Shown: positions 42,054 to 51,580, counted from the first letter of the stretch. The stretch is DNA of 64,000 nucleotides from Parvibaculum sp039680535 (GCF_039680535.1 NZ_JBDKSS010000012.1:95084-159083); one strand, 5' to 3'. Program-made: numbers and translations. The notes: a model not told the origin generated them from the letters alone.

Positions 42054-43931
42054 ATGCAGATCGACGGCAGAGACAGTTCTCGGTACGAGACCTTCACGCG
42101 GCGCACCCTGGTGCTCGGCGGCGCGCAAGCGGCCGCGTTCGTCGTTCTGGCCGGCCGGATGTACTATCTGCAGGTTCTCAAGTCCGACGAATACAGGATG
42201 CTCGCGGAAGAGAACCGCATCAACGTCCGTCTGCTGGCGCCGCTGCGCGGCCGCATCGTCGACCGCTATGGAAGCGTTCTCGCCTCCAACCGGCAGAATT
42301 ACCGCGCCGTTCTCGTCGCCGAGCAGACGCCGGATATCGCCGAGACGCTGGACAAGCTGTCGCGCATCGTCGCGATCACGCCCTTCGACCGGAAGAAGAT
42401 CATGCGTGATCTCGCCCGCTCGCCGCGCTTCATGCCGGTGACGGTGGCCGAAGACCTGACCTGGGAACAATTCGCGCAGGTGAATTTCAACGAGCCGGAT
42501 CTTGCCGGCGTTCAGCCTGATGTCGGCGAGACGCGCTATTATCCCTATGCGATGGAACTCGCCCATGTCGTCGGCTATGTCGGCCCTGTTTCCGACAAGG
42601 AGATGGATGCAGCCGATGATGAGCAGCCCCTGCTCAAGCTTCCGGGTTTCCGTATCGGCAAGAGCGGTATCGAAAAGACCTACGATCAGGAACTGCGCGG
42701 CGTCGCGGGCGCGACGCATGTCGAGGTCAACGCCTATGGCCGCGTGATCCGCGAACTCTCGAAGGATCAGGGCAAGCCCGGTTCGGAAATCGTGCTGACG
42801 CTCGACATGGAGATCCAGAAATTCGCCTGCGACCGGCTCAAGGAAGAATCCGCCAGCGCCGTCGTCATGGATATTCACAACGGCGACATTCTTTCCTTCG
42901 TTTCGACGCCGGCTTTCGATCCGAATGAATTCAACATGGGGCTCAGTCAGGACCAGTGGAAAATGCTGGTCGACAATCCCTACAAGCCGCTGACCAACAA
43001 GGCGCTCGCCGGTCTTTATCCGCCGGGTTCCACGTTCAAGACGATCACGGCGATTGCCGCTCTCGAGGCTGGCATCGATCCGAACCATACCGTCGGCTGC
43101 AACGGCAAATATGCGCTGGGCAACCACCTCTTCCATTGCTGGAAGAAGGAGGGGCATGGGGCCATGAACATGCATGACGGCATCAAGCATTCCTGCGACG
43201 TCTATTTCTACGATGTCGCCAAGCGCATCGGTATCGACGCGATCTCCAAGGTCGCGTCGCGCTTCGGGCTGGGCGAGACTTACGATCTCGAAATTCCCGG
43301 CGAGAAGAAGGGGATCGTGCCGACTCGCGACTGGAAGCGGGCGACGACAGGCGTGAGCTGGCAGCAGGGCGAAACGCTGATCACCGGAATCGGGCAGGGC
43401 TTCCTTCTGACCACGCCGCTGCAACTCGCGGTCATGGCGTCACGGCTGGCGAATGGCGGATATGCCGTGAAGCCGCGCCTCACGCGCGCCATTGGCGGTC
43501 AGCTCGTGCAGGTGCCGGAGGCGCCCCGGATGGATGTCGACCCCGAACATCTGAAGATCGTGCAGGGCGGCATGAACGGCGTGTCGAATGAGCCGGGGGG
43601 CACGGCCTACCGCGCCCGCATCGCCGAGGTGGGCATGGAGCTTGCGGGCAAGACGGGATCGGCGCAGGTGCGCCGCATCAGCATGGCGGAACGCGATTCT
43701 GGCGTGCGCAAGAACGATACGCTCGAATGGCGCCTGCGCGACCACGCGCTCTTCATCTGTTTCGCGCCGGTCGCGGAGCCCAAATATGCCATGGCGCTCG
43801 TGATCGAGCATGGCGGCTCGGGTTCGGGTGCGGCTGCGCCCGCCGCGCGCGACATCATGCTTGAAGTTCAGAAGCGAAATATGGCCAAGCCGCAGGCCTA
43901 TGTGCCGCGCCGCGATGTGGAGGAGGCGTGA
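42054..43931 (+). CDS. mrdA: Penicillin-binding protein 2 (elongation transpeptidase)
   Basis: A 625-residue class B penicillin-binding protein cross-linking peptidoglycan during elongation. An N-terminal transmembrane helix (about 22-40) precedes the pedestal domain with R-G-R-I-V-D-R-Y-G near 65. The transpeptidase motifs are S-T-F-K near 326, S-C-D near 380 (in place of S-x-N, as usual for PBP2) and K-T-G-S near 531. Its ribosome site GAAGGAG is strong. The stop overlaps the rodA ATG, so synthase partners are made together. Confidence 0.96.
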   Translation: MQIDGRDSSRYETFTRRTLVLGGAQAAAFVVLAGRMYYLQVLKSDEYRMLAEENRINVRLLAPLRGRIVDRYGSVLASNRQNYRAVLVAEQTPDIAETLDKLSRIVAITPFDRKKIMRDLARSPRFMPVTVAEDLTWEQFAQVNFNEPDLAGVQPDVGETRYYPYAMELAHVVGYVGPVSDKEMDAADDEQPLLKLPGFRIGKSGIEKTYDQELRGVAGATHVEVNAYGRVIRELSKDQGKPGSEIVLTLDMEIQKFACDRLKEESASAVVMDIHNGDILSFVSTPAFDPNEFNMGLSQDQWKMLVDNPYKPLTNKALAGLYPPGSTFKTITAIAALEAGIDPNHTVGCNGKYALGNHLFHCWKKEGHGAMNMHDGIKHSCDVYFYDVAKRIGIDAISKVASRFGLGETYDLEIPGEKKGIVPTRDWKRATTGVSWQQGETLITGIGQGFLLTTPLQLAVMASRLANGGYAVKPRLTRAIGGQLVQVPEAPRMDVDPEHLKIVQGGMNGVSNEPGGTAYRARIAEVGMELAGKTGSAQVRRISMAERDSGVRKNDTLEWRLRDHALFICFAPVAEPKYAMALVIEHGGSGSGAAAPAARDIMLEVQKRNMAKPQAYVPRRDVEEA

Positions 43932-45079
43932 TGCTGGACCTGCGTCGTTTTACCGGCCGCGAAATGCGCATCGGCGACAAGCTGATGGAGTTCAACTGGG
44001 GCTTCCTGCTGTTGCTCACGGTCATCTCGTCGATGGGCTTCGCCATGCTTTATTCCGTGGCGGATGGCAGCTTTTCCCCCTGGGCCTTGAAGCAGATGAT
44101 TCGCTTCGTCCTGGGCGCCGGCATCATGATCGTCGTGGCGCTGGTCGACCTGCGCCTCTGGATGCGCATTGCCTATCCGCTTTATGCGGTAGCGCTGGTG
44201 CTCGTGACCGCCGTGGACATCGTCGGCTTCAAAGGCATGGGCGCGCAGCGCTGGCTCAATCTCGGCATCATCCAGTTGCAGCCGTCGGAGGTCATGAAGG
44301 TCGCCATTCTTCTGGCGTTGGCGCGCTATTTCCACGGGCTGACGCTTGAGGAGGTTTCGCGCCTCAAGAACCTGATGGTTCCGTTGCTCATCGTCGTCGT
44401 GCCTGTTGGCCTGGTGGTGAAACAGCCGGATCTCGGCACGGCGATTCTGCTGACGGTCTCTGGCGGCGTTCTTTTCTTCGCGGCGGGGCTGGCGTGGCGG
44501 TATTTCATTCTGGGCGGTGTTGCCGTTCTCGCCGCCATTCCGATCGTATGGGACCGCCTGCACGACTATCAGCGCAACCGTGTCTTCACCTTCCTCGATC
44601 CCGAGCGGGATCCACTTGGCGCGGGCTATCACATTCTGCAATCGAAGATTGCGCTCGGTTCGGGCGGCGTCTTCGGCAAGGGCTTCATGGCCGGCACACA
44701 GGCGCATCTGAACTTCCTGCCGGAAAAGCAGACCGACTTCATTTTCACCATGCTGTGCGAGGAGCTGGGCTTCGTCGGCGGGCTGACCTTGCTCGCCTTC
44801 TACGCCGTGGTACTGATCTATTCCTTCAGCGTGGCGGTGCAGTGCCGCAACCAGTTCGGCAGGCTTCTGGCCCTGGGCATCTCGGTTTCGTTCTTTTTCT
44901 ATGTGTTCATCAACTCGGCGATGGTCATGGGCCTGCTGCCGGTCGTCGGCGTGCCGTTGCCGCTCGTTTCCTATGGCGGCACGGCCATGCTTTCGCTGAT
45001 GTTCGCCTTCGGGCTGCTCATGAGCGTCTATATCCATCGCAACCTTGAAATTGCTCGCGGCAACAACGCCTTCTGGTAA
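43931..45079 (+). CDS. rodA: RodA peptidoglycan glycosyltransferase
   Basis: A 382-residue SEDS-family polymerase with about ten transmembrane helices that extends glycan strands with PBP2. Typical SEDS features are the W-L-N-L-G motif near 107, Q-P-S-E near 117, K-Q-P-D-L-G-T near 160 with the catalytic-site aspartate region, and G-V-P-L-P-L-V-S-Y-G-G near 340. AGGAGG lies four bases before ATG 43931 and too close to a GTG at 43928, which settles the start. It closes the mre operon. Confidence 0.96.
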   Translation: MLDLRRFTGREMRIGDKLMEFNWGFLLLLTVISSMGFAMLYSVADGSFSPWALKQMIRFVLGAGIMIVVALVDLRLWMRIAYPLYAVALVLVTAVDIVGFKGMGAQRWLNLGIIQLQPSEVMKVAILLALARYFHGLTLEEVSRLKNLMVPLLIVVVPVGLVVKQPDLGTAILLTVSGGVLFFAAGLAWRYFILGGVAVLAAIPIVWDRLHDYQRNRVFTFLDPERDPLGAGYHILQSKIALGSGGVFGKGFMAGTQAHLNFLPEKQTDFIFTMLCEELGFVGGLTLLAFYAVVLIYSFSVAVQCRNQFGRLLALGISVSFFFYVFINSAMVMGLLPVVGVPLPLVSYGGTAMLSLMFAFGLLMSVYIHRNLEIARGNNAFW

Positions 45080-45143
45080 CCGGATCGGGTTTTTCGGCCT
45101 GCGTGGAAATGGCCGGAATGCCGCAAAAAATAGTTCGCACAGG

Positions 45144-45174
45144 TTGCTGGACAGACCCTCCGAGCTTTGCTATT
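45144..45174 (+). promoter_or_regulatory. Probable tRNA-Lys promoter
   Basis: TTGCTG (45144-45149) and TGCTAT/GCTATT (45168-45174) are spaced about 18 bases and lie about 75 bases ahead of the tRNA. This resembles alphaproteobacterial stable-RNA promoters. It is a pattern match only. Confidence 0.4.
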
Positions 45175-45248
45175 AGCAGCGCTCTCAGACGGATTTGGTG
45201 GTCCCTGAGACCCGCGGCCGATACTGCTCCGCAGTTCAGGCCTTCGGC

Positions 45249-45324
<76 letters not shown>

Positions 45325-45358
45325 AAAAACCAAATAAAATCAGTGTTTTATAGACGCG

Positions 45359-45386
45359 GAGAGAGTCCATTTGGACTCGATCCCGA
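45359..45386. repeat. Hairpin GAGTCCA/TGGACTC beside the integrase 3' end
   Basis: A perfect seven-base inverted repeat around TT (within 45364-45379), with a second imperfect copy of the TTTGGACT word nearby inside the last integrase codons. It could be the integrase terminator or an arm-type integrase binding site. Confidence 0.4.
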
Positions 45387-45390
45387 GAAG

Positions 45391-46512
45391 TCATTTGGAC
45401 TTTTTTGCATTTTCCGCGCGCCAGGCGTCGCGTTTCTTCAGTGCGTTGCGCGCTTTTTCGGCTGTAGCGCGCGAGTATCGAGTCAGCATCGAGCGCGTGA
45501 GATGACCGCTCATAGACATCATTTCGTCATCGCTTGCGCCCGCCGCACCGAGATGCGTTAGAGATGTCCTACGCATGTCAGAAAGTCGCAAGGAATCTGG
45601 AAGCCCTGCAGCGCGCATTATATCGCGCGCAGCGTGCGTCAGATGCGACGCGCCCCAGGCTCGGCCGGTCGTCTCGCATGGAGCCAGTGGCTTCCCAGGC
45701 GCCCGCACGAGGCCTTCGAGCTCGATAACCAGTGCATCACTCGCCGGGAGCTGCATACGCGTCCCGGTTTTCGTCTGCTCGAAGACGAAGAGGCCGTCAG
45801 CGTAAATGTCCCAGCTCAATGCGCGGACATCGACCAGGCGCTGCGCGAGCTCATATGCGAGACGCATCAGAAGCCCGATAGAAGGCTTCCCGGCAGCATT
45901 AGCGGAGTCGATGAATGCCTGCATTTCCGCTGCAGTCCACACGACCTGGCGAGCAGGGAGCTCTTTCAGCGATGGCTTCGAGAACGGATTTTGTTTCACA
46001 AGCTTCCACCTGATCCCGAGCCCGAACGCGCGGCGGGCGACACGGATCATCGCATTTGCATATGCAAGCCCATGCTTTTTCCGCAGCAGTTCATAGAGCG
46101 AATCGACATGGCGATGCTCGAGCTTCGCGGCCGGCATGTCGCCGAATCGCGCGCCGTTCTTCAAAACAGTGTCTTCGAGCGCGCGCATGCATTTGCGATA
46201 ATCGCCCTGCGTTTTTTCCGCTCTGTCGGTGAAATAAGCGCTGCGCTGATACCGGTCGAAGAGGTCGGCGATGCTGCCAGGCTTTTTCCTGTCATGCTTC
46301 AACTCTTCGCCGCGGCGCGTTGCGGCGCGCCACTCGTCGACTATGCGATTAAGCTCTTCAGCCTTAGCGACGGCGCGGCCTAGGTCATCCCCGAGCGGTT
46401 GTCGCTCGACAATGCCGGCCGCCCGAAGGTCAGATTTCGGGTTGTAATAATATGCGGTCCTGCCGCCGGCGCACAGACGGCTTTCTAGGTAGCGGACTTT
46501 CAGAGCTCGCAT
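45391..46512 (-). CDS. int: Tyrosine-type integrase
   Basis: A 373-residue phage-type tyrosine recombinase. The N-terminal arm-binding and core-binding (SAM-like) domains cover about residues 1-185 and the catalytic domain about 190-350. Catalytic residues: Arg in A-Q-R-L-V-D near 225, Lys in Q-T-K-T-G near 248, Arg in L-S-D-M-R-R-T near 315, His in S-G-H near 340 and Tyr in L-T-R-Y-S near 350. The first histidine of the H-x-x-R box is replaced by Ser, a variation seen in some integrases. It overlaps the excisionase gene by one base and ends beside tRNA-Lys. Confidence 0.9.
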   Translation of the reverse strand: MRALKVRYLESRLCAGGRTAYYYNPKSDLRAAGIVERQPLGDDLGRAVAKAEELNRIVDEWRAATRRGEELKHDRKKPGSIADLFDRYQRSAYFTDRAEKTQGDYRKCMRALEDTVLKNGARFGDMPAAKLEHRHVDSLYELLRKKHGLAYANAMIRVARRAFGLGIRWKLVKQNPFSKPSLKELPARQVVWTAAEMQAFIDSANAAGKPSIGLLMRLAYELAQRLVDVRALSWDIYADGLFVFEQTKTGTRMQLPASDALVIELEGLVRAPGKPLAPCETTGRAWGASHLTHAARDIMRAAGLPDSLRLSDMRRTSLTHLGAAGASDDEMMSMSGHLTRSMLTRYSRATAEKARNALKKRDAWRAENAKKSK

Positions 46513-46733
46513 CAGAATGCTTCATCGAACGGGTTTTCGTCGATCGATCGATCTGTCAGCCCCCGCTGGCTGTCAACCCACTTTATCACCGATGCAGCGG
46601 AATAGCGCTTGATAAGCGGATGGAGCTTCGGGAAACCGATTCGCTCGAGTGCCCGGCGGTTCGCATAGAACCAACTGCGCGAGCGACCGAGCGCGCGAGC
46701 TGCTGATGTTGTGTCTATGAAAAGCGTCTCCAT
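46512..46733 (-). CDS. AlpA-like helix-turn-helix excisionase
   Basis: A 73-residue protein with a MerR/AlpA-type winged helix: T-S-A-A-R-A-L-G-R-S-R-S-W-F-Y near residues 9-23 and S-A-A-S-V-I-K-W-V near 45-53. Such proteins act as recombination directionality factors or transcription activators of the integrase. The gene lies immediately upstream of int with overlapping stop and start, so they are co-expressed. The AT-rich DNA upstream (46734-46818) probably holds the promoter. Confidence 0.75.
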   Translation of the reverse strand: METLFIDTTSAARALGRSRSWFYANRRALERIGFPKLHPLIKRYSAASVIKWVDSQRGLTDRSIDENPFDEAF

Positions 46734-46818
46734 TCAAGGCATGTGAATAAATTTCAAGCGCAGTCAATAGAAAAGGCTGCGGTGAGATCTACGGCCTCAA
46801 AACATGGTTAAAAAGAAG

Positions 46819-47396
46819 TTAACACGCGTTCTGATTCACTTCCTCGGCGAGCACGTCGATGAACTTGCGGGCCGCGATGATCGGCTTCTGCGCCTTCTTT
46901 TTTCGCTCGCGCGAAGCTCTTCTTTCGATGGGACCATGACCATCGCCGGCCACAGGGCTACAGAAGCAGCGCCAGCGGCTGATCGGTAGAGAGGCGCTTT
47001 CGAGGCTTCGGCGAGTGCTTTCGCTACCTCGATATCGGCGCCGCTGAGCGACTTCGCCAGGGACCAAGTCTCATCATATGCACTGCGAGCGAAAGCCTCT
47101 AAAGAGCCAGCAGTGAGCGGCCTGAGCTTGAACTTCTCGCCAGACAGCGCGCCGCCGCGCTTGTTCTCGAAGCCGCGCGCGGCGATCTGAGTGAAGCGCT
47201 TCAGAACACGACCGCTATCTCTGCGCATGCCCTGAACGGTCGCGTTCGCGAATGCCGCGGCGCCAGGCTCTTTCACTGAAAGCGAGTGCTCGACCGCGTC
47301 GAACAAGCGCTCAACGCGGCGCAGCTGACAGAGCCTAACTTTGATTTCGTCGCCGGCGACGTAGTCTTTTATGAAGCGGCGCCGGAGAACTGACAT
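46819..47396 (-). pseudogene. Unknown element protein with a frameshift at an A6 run
   Basis: The frame from 47396 gives a plausible soluble protein for about 165 residues (start M-S-V-L-R-R-R-F-I-K). It then degenerates into a Ser/Arg-rich tail ending at 46836. The -1 frame, entered at GAA-AAA-AG (T6 at 46898-46903 on the plus strand), continues as a natural-looking amphipathic end (K-A-Q-K-P-I-I-A-A-R-K-F-I-D-V-L-A-E-E-V) to a stop at 46819. The A-AAA-AAG heptamer is a classical -1 slippery sequence, although the reading phase is not the standard one. Real frameshifting, mutation and sequence error are all possible. No family was recognised. Confidence 0.5.
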
Positions 47397-47459
47397 TCAT
47401 TTCACTCCTCGTTCTTTTCGCTGGTCAAGACATTGCTCCCGATCGTACCCGACGCAACA

Positions 47460-47488
47460 ACAGCCGCGGAATTTTCATCCGCGGCTGT
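47460..47488. terminator. Strong hairpin downstream of the mcrC-like gene
   Basis: Arms ACAGCCGCGGA and TCCGCGGCTGT (11 perfect pairs) surround ATTTTCA, 40 bases beyond the mcrC-like stop. A T-rich tract (CATTTTCTTTG) follows only on the plus-strand side. On the minus strand, where the genes lie, it may still block or protect the transcript end. Confidence 0.55.
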
Positions 47489-47527
47489 CATTTTCTTTGT
47501 CAGAAGGGCTATATGTGGCCACGAGGT

Positions 47528-48778
47528 CTAAACCGGCAGCAGCGCGGTGACCTGTTTCACCATTGCGGCGCTTGTAACGTCTAAGTCTCCGCCGATGTCG
47601 AGTTGATAGTGGTAGAACTTGGCCCCAGTAGATACGGAGCCCACGTATCTGAGCTCCCCAGGCTTGCCGGCGGCCGCAGGCGAGATCCAAACGCCGACTT
47701 TGCAACCGGCAGCAAGCACATGACTGAGGACCTGATAGCGATCTTTCTCTTCGATCTGGGGCTTGTACTTAACCTCGCCCAGGCCGATCACGACTTTATC
47801 TTTCCGGAATATCAGGTCAGGCTTCGTCGGGAATTGGTTGTTGTCGAGGAACAGCTTGCCGTGGTGCTTCGGCTTGTTACCGTCGAGCACAGCGATCTTC
47901 TTGTCCCGGAGCGCATCGCGGAACGTGTTACGGACGTAGCTTTCGAAGATGTTGTCGAGCGAAAAGAGGAACGAGGGCATCTCGCTGCCCTGAGCGTCGT
48001 AGCCGAAGCCGATCTGCGTATAGCCAAGGAGCATGGCGTAAACGGACAGTGCACCGCGATATTGTTCTCTAACCCAACGCGGAGCAGTGTCGGCGAGGGC
48101 CTCATCGCCAAAGCGCATCGGCTCTGACACAACCCGATGTAGTGCATTGAGGGCTTCTAGCAGGAGCTTCCTCTCGGCAGTCCACTTCGGGGCTCGAGGC
48201 ACCAAGCGCAGGAAGGCCAGACATGCAGACTTCAGCACTGCATTGACCGATAAGTGTGCGGAGAAGGTAAAGACGTCACCTGAGATGGTGAGATCGTCAC
48301 CGCGCGATAGGTGGCGGGATACAGTGCGCCCGAAATCGATCCTCGGCTTGTAGAAGCCGGTGTAGGGCATGCGGTAATAGCCACGTGCCAGGCCGAAATC
48401 CATGATGGAACGTAGGTAGTGGCAGAAGCTGCGGGCGAGCAATTGGTGGGGTGCCGAGGCATTCGTGCGCTCATATGATCGCAGCACAGGCAGCACGCGA
48501 TCGTAGCTCTCGTCCGCAACGGCCAGCATGCGCCACAGGTTTGCCAGCGGAAATTTCGGCCGCAGATTGAGTACGATATCGCTCGTTAATGGCAGGTAGC
48601 CAATGAGACCTAGGGTGCGGAGGCTAACGCCGTCTAGGACGTCTTTGAGCTCCACTGCGGCAAGCGTCCGGGTCTCCGGGAGGACGAGAGAATGGCCAGC
48701 GTTGTCGAATAAATCCTCGCGCGGGAACACTCGGTTCTCGCGCTCTTCGATGTCGACTATCCGCACCGCGCGAGCCAA
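47528..48778 (-). CDS. McrC-like restriction endonuclease subunit
   Basis: A 416-residue McrC-family protein. The N-terminal domain (about 1-130) mediates contact with the McrB ATPase. The C-terminal PD-(D/E)xK nuclease has T-K-P-D-L-I-F near 320 and G-E-V-K-Y-K near 332, the metal and catalytic residues. The start is TTG one base after the mcrB-like stop; translational coupling would explain the missing ribosome site. With McrB it forms a nucleotide-driven nuclease that translocates DNA between recognition sites. The partner methyltransferase upstream suggests it cuts unmodified DNA, unlike E. coli McrBC, which cuts methylated DNA. Confidence 0.87.
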   Translation of the reverse strand: MARAVRIVDIEERENRVFPREDLFDNAGHSLVLPETRTLAAVELKDVLDGVSLRTLGLIGYLPLTSDIVLNLRPKFPLANLWRMLAVADESYDRVLPVLRSYERTNASAPHQLLARSFCHYLRSIMDFGLARGYYRMPYTGFYKPRIDFGRTVSRHLSRGDDLTISGDVFTFSAHLSVNAVLKSACLAFLRLVPRAPKWTAERKLLLEALNALHRVVSEPMRFGDEALADTAPRWVREQYRGALSVYAMLLGYTQIGFGYDAQGSEMPSFLFSLDNIFESYVRNTFRDALRDKKIAVLDGNKPKHHGKLFLDNNQFPTKPDLIFRKDKVVIGLGEVKYKPQIEEKDRYQVLSHVLAAGCKVGVWISPAAAGKPGELRYVGSVSTGAKFYHYQLDIGGDLDVTSAAMVKQVTALLPV

Positions 48779-48779
48779 T

Positions 48780-50381
48780 TCAGGTCTTTGGGGTCGGCGC
48801 CGGGCCTTCGTCGTCGGCGCCGACGTCGTCCTCCTCGTGCTGGGCCGCAGTCAGCAAGGCGGCGATCTCCGCAGCCGTCGCGTCAAATGTGACGCGATCA
48901 TGCATGTAGGCGCGATTAAGCCCCATCTTCACGCGTCCTAACCAGACTGCCTTCAGGTCGTCGAGTGTCCGCACGCGTAGGAAATTTGTGTGGCCGAAGC
49001 CATTGGGCATCGCCCCGTCGATGATCGTGAACATTTGCACGGTGCGATTTACCAAACCAGGCTCAACGTGATTCTCCTCGAGGTGAGCGCGCAGCGCTGT
49101 CGCACTCGGCTCCATCTCAATGACCCAAAAGCGCCGTAGCAATGCATCGTCCAGGTCAGTGACCGATCTGTCGTAGGGATTCGCTGTAGCGATGACGATC
49201 AGGTTACGCGGAAGCGTGATGTCGTCCTCAGCGTAAGACAGGCGAAACGACTTCTTGCGATACGAGGGCTCCAAGTACGTGAGCACCTCGCCGAAGATCC
49301 TAGCCACGTCGCCGCGATTGAGCTCATCGATGACAACCACATAGGTACTGTTGGGGTCGGCCTGAGCTTTTTCGGCGTGCTGCATGAACAAGCGGAAAGC
49401 GAGCTTGTAGGTTACCCCAACCTCCTCGCCCTCGTCGTTCTTGATGGCGACTGGTCGAAAGCCCTGCACAAAGTCGTCATAGCCCATCGCAGGATGGAAC
49501 TGCAGGAACAACTCGCGTTTCGGATCACCACCCGCGAGTTTGATGGCCAGCTGCCGCGCCTTACGGGATTTGCCCGTCCCCGGAGGGCCGGCGAGCAGGA
49601 ATGAGTAGCTTTCTTTCAACTTGATCGCGGTCGTGATCGAATTGTAGTCCTGATCGTCGTCGGGCAGCAGCGGCAACTCATCGTCATTGTCGTACTCGGG
49701 GGCTGCGTCGATGAGCGCATAGAGTTTTGGGGCGAGTTGGGCGAGGAACTCTTCATTGGTGGTTTTGGTAGCGATGGTCGTCGGCCACGGCAACGGAGGG
49801 TCCGTCAACTTGAAGCGTCCAAGATATTCCGCTTGGAACTGAGTCAAGCCGAGCACGGTCTTCACAAGATGGTCATAGAGCGCTTGCCACCCATCGATCT
49901 CGTCCGGCATGCCGGTGAAAGCGAATAACCAGACCATGAAGTCTTCGAACCGGAACGTGGCCGAGATATCTTCCTCGAACGCGGCTTTGAAGCCGCTTTC
50001 CAGCTGGAAGATCGATTTATCCCCCTCGATGAGCCCGCGCTGGGCCCATTCCCGATAGCCACGGCTTGAGGAGATGTTGCCCCAAAACTTAGTGTCTTGC
50101 CGAATGATGTAGTCGCCGGCGTAAGGGCCGCTCTTCCAAGTGACGTCCTCGAATCTGGGCCGAAGTAGGTTCCCTCGCTTCATTGGCTCGAGACCAACCA
50201 ACGCGCCGCCAAAGTACCGATCGACGAGTCGATCGGTGCCAAGTTTCTTCGACAAATCCGTGACAGCAGTCGTATTGACGTCATTTGCGGCGAAGACAAA
50301 ACCAGTAATCAGCGTGGTGCCGGAGTGCTCCTGCAGCCGCTCAATCGCCGCCTTGATGGTGGGAATGTCAAAATACTTCAC
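48780..50381 (-). CDS. McrB-like AAA+ (GTPase-type) restriction subunit
   Basis: A 533-residue protein with a variable N-terminal region (about 1-250, probably DNA recognition) and a C-terminal AAA_5 motor. Walker A is G-P-P-G-T-G-K-S near 268 and Walker B V-V-V-I-D-E-L-N-R-G-D near 350, the McrB-specific signature. The sensor region is A-T-A-N-P-Y-D-R-S near 400 and the arginine finger segment A-L-L-R-R-F-W follows. The GTG start overlaps the methyltransferase stop by four bases (GTGA). The N-terminal domain shows no EVE/YTH-like motif I could recognise, so the recognition mode is unknown. Confidence 0.87.
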   Translation of the reverse strand: MKYFDIPTIKAAIERLQEHSGTTLITGFVFAANDVNTTAVTDLSKKLGTDRLVDRYFGGALVGLEPMKRGNLLRPRFEDVTWKSGPYAGDYIIRQDTKFWGNISSSRGYREWAQRGLIEGDKSIFQLESGFKAAFEEDISATFRFEDFMVWLFAFTGMPDEIDGWQALYDHLVKTVLGLTQFQAEYLGRFKLTDPPLPWPTTIATKTTNEEFLAQLAPKLYALIDAAPEYDNDDELPLLPDDDQDYNSITTAIKLKESYSFLLAGPPGTGKSRKARQLAIKLAGGDPKRELFLQFHPAMGYDDFVQGFRPVAIKNDEGEEVGVTYKLAFRLFMQHAEKAQADPNSTYVVVIDELNRGDVARIFGEVLTYLEPSYRKKSFRLSYAEDDITLPRNLIVIATANPYDRSVTDLDDALLRRFWVIEMEPSATALRAHLEENHVEPGLVNRTVQMFTIIDGAMPNGFGHTNFLRVRTLDDLKAVWLGRVKMGLNRAYMHDRVTFDATAAEIAALLTAAQHEEDDVGADDEGPAPTPKT

Positions 50382-51418
50382 GGATCAATCGGCCGCCCCT
50401 GGCCTGGCTTACGGAAGTTATTCTTGTTACCGGCCCAAGTGTCCCATAGCGCGGACGGTTTTAGAAGACACTTTTGCACTTCCTTCCATGTGGTTGGTTT
50501 ATGGCCGTCTGATTGGAGCGTGGTCTCGATGTAATCGACGTAGTCCTCCCCCATTTCGACGCCGACCACGTTGCGGTCGTGTGCCAGAGCGGTGAAGACA
50601 GTCGTGCCAGATCCGACGAACGGGTCGAGCACGTGACCGCCGATAGGACTACCGACCTCGATGCACCGTCGCGCCAGCTCGGATGGGAACGCGGCGTTGT
50701 GGCCGGCTTGGCGGGTGCGGAGGTTACGTTCAATCGGGATGTTCCAAACGTCCTCCTCAACTAGCTTCGTGCGGTCGAAGGAATAGAAGCGGGACTTCGA
50801 GAACATGAAGACGTGTTCGTACTGCCGGTACGGTCGATCACGCGCAGTCGGTTCGACGAAGGCGTTGACGCGGTTCCAAATAATGTCGCTGCGCAGCGTC
50901 CACCCGCGTTGCTGCATGGCGAAGGCGACTTTCCACGGCACGCCGATCATCGATTTTTTCGGGATATCCCATCCACTTCGGTCAACAGGACGCAGCTTCG
51001 TCCGGGCGAAATTACGCGACGAACTGCGAGGGTCGCTGCCATGGGGCTGGCCGTTGCCGGAATAATATGTGTCACCGATGTTGAGGAAGAAGACACCCTC
51101 AGGGTGCAGTGTGCGCTTCACCTCATCAAATACCTTCATCAGCGCATCGATGTAGGCGTCGACACTCTCCTCATGGCCTACCTGGCCATCGTAGCCGTAG
51201 TCCCGCACCCAGTAGTAAGGCGGTGACGTCACAGCGACGTTGAACACTTCGTCTGGCAGTTGCTTGAGCATCGTCGCGGAATCGCCAAGAATGACGCCGG
51301 CGAACTTGCTATCGGCAGTGACCCAACTCGAATGGTCTAACTGGCTAGATGATTGGAAGGGACCGGTGGTCCTGGTGACTGTTTTCTTCTTCGCCCGCTG
51401 AGCGGATTTCGTAGCCAT
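50378..51418 (-). CDS. Site-specific DNA methyltransferase (beta class, N4-C or N6-A)
   Basis: A 346-residue amino-methyltransferase. Catalytic motif IV T-S-P-P-Y-Y near residue 65 precedes the AdoMet motif I D-P-F-V-G-S-G-T-T near 266, which is the beta-class order. The S-P-P-Y form favours N4-cytosine. The target-recognition region lies between. The start at 51418 has GAGGG seven bases upstream; the open frame extends 53 codons further without support. It is first in the methyltransferase-McrB-McrC operon. The AT-rich block upstream (about 51480-51530) is the probable promoter. It should protect self DNA from the McrBC pair. Confidence 0.88.
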   Translation of the reverse strand: MATKSAQRAKKKTVTRTTGPFQSSSQLDHSSWVTADSKFAGVILGDSATMLKQLPDEVFNVAVTSPPYYWVRDYGYDGQVGHEESVDAYIDALMKVFDEVKRTLHPEGVFFLNIGDTYYSGNGQPHGSDPRSSSRNFARTKLRPVDRSGWDIPKKSMIGVPWKVAFAMQQRGWTLRSDIIWNRVNAFVEPTARDRPYRQYEHVFMFSKSRFYSFDRTKLVEEDVWNIPIERNLRTRQAGHNAAFPSELARRCIEVGSPIGGHVLDPFVGSGTTVFTALAHDRNVVGVEMGEDYVDYIETTLQSDGHKPTTWKEVQKCLLKPSALWDTWAGNKNNFRKPGQGRPIDP

Positions 51419-51580
51419 GTCAATGCCCTCTTTGTAGGCGCGTCGCGCCGACGATAGCGACTCCGCAGCGAAAAAACGACGTCTTTCTATTAGCACACAA
51501 TAAATTAAAAGAGAACAGATCGGGAACAAAATATGGCTGCCGTCTTCAGGCATCCAGCTACCCAGAGGCGTCGCCAAAAG

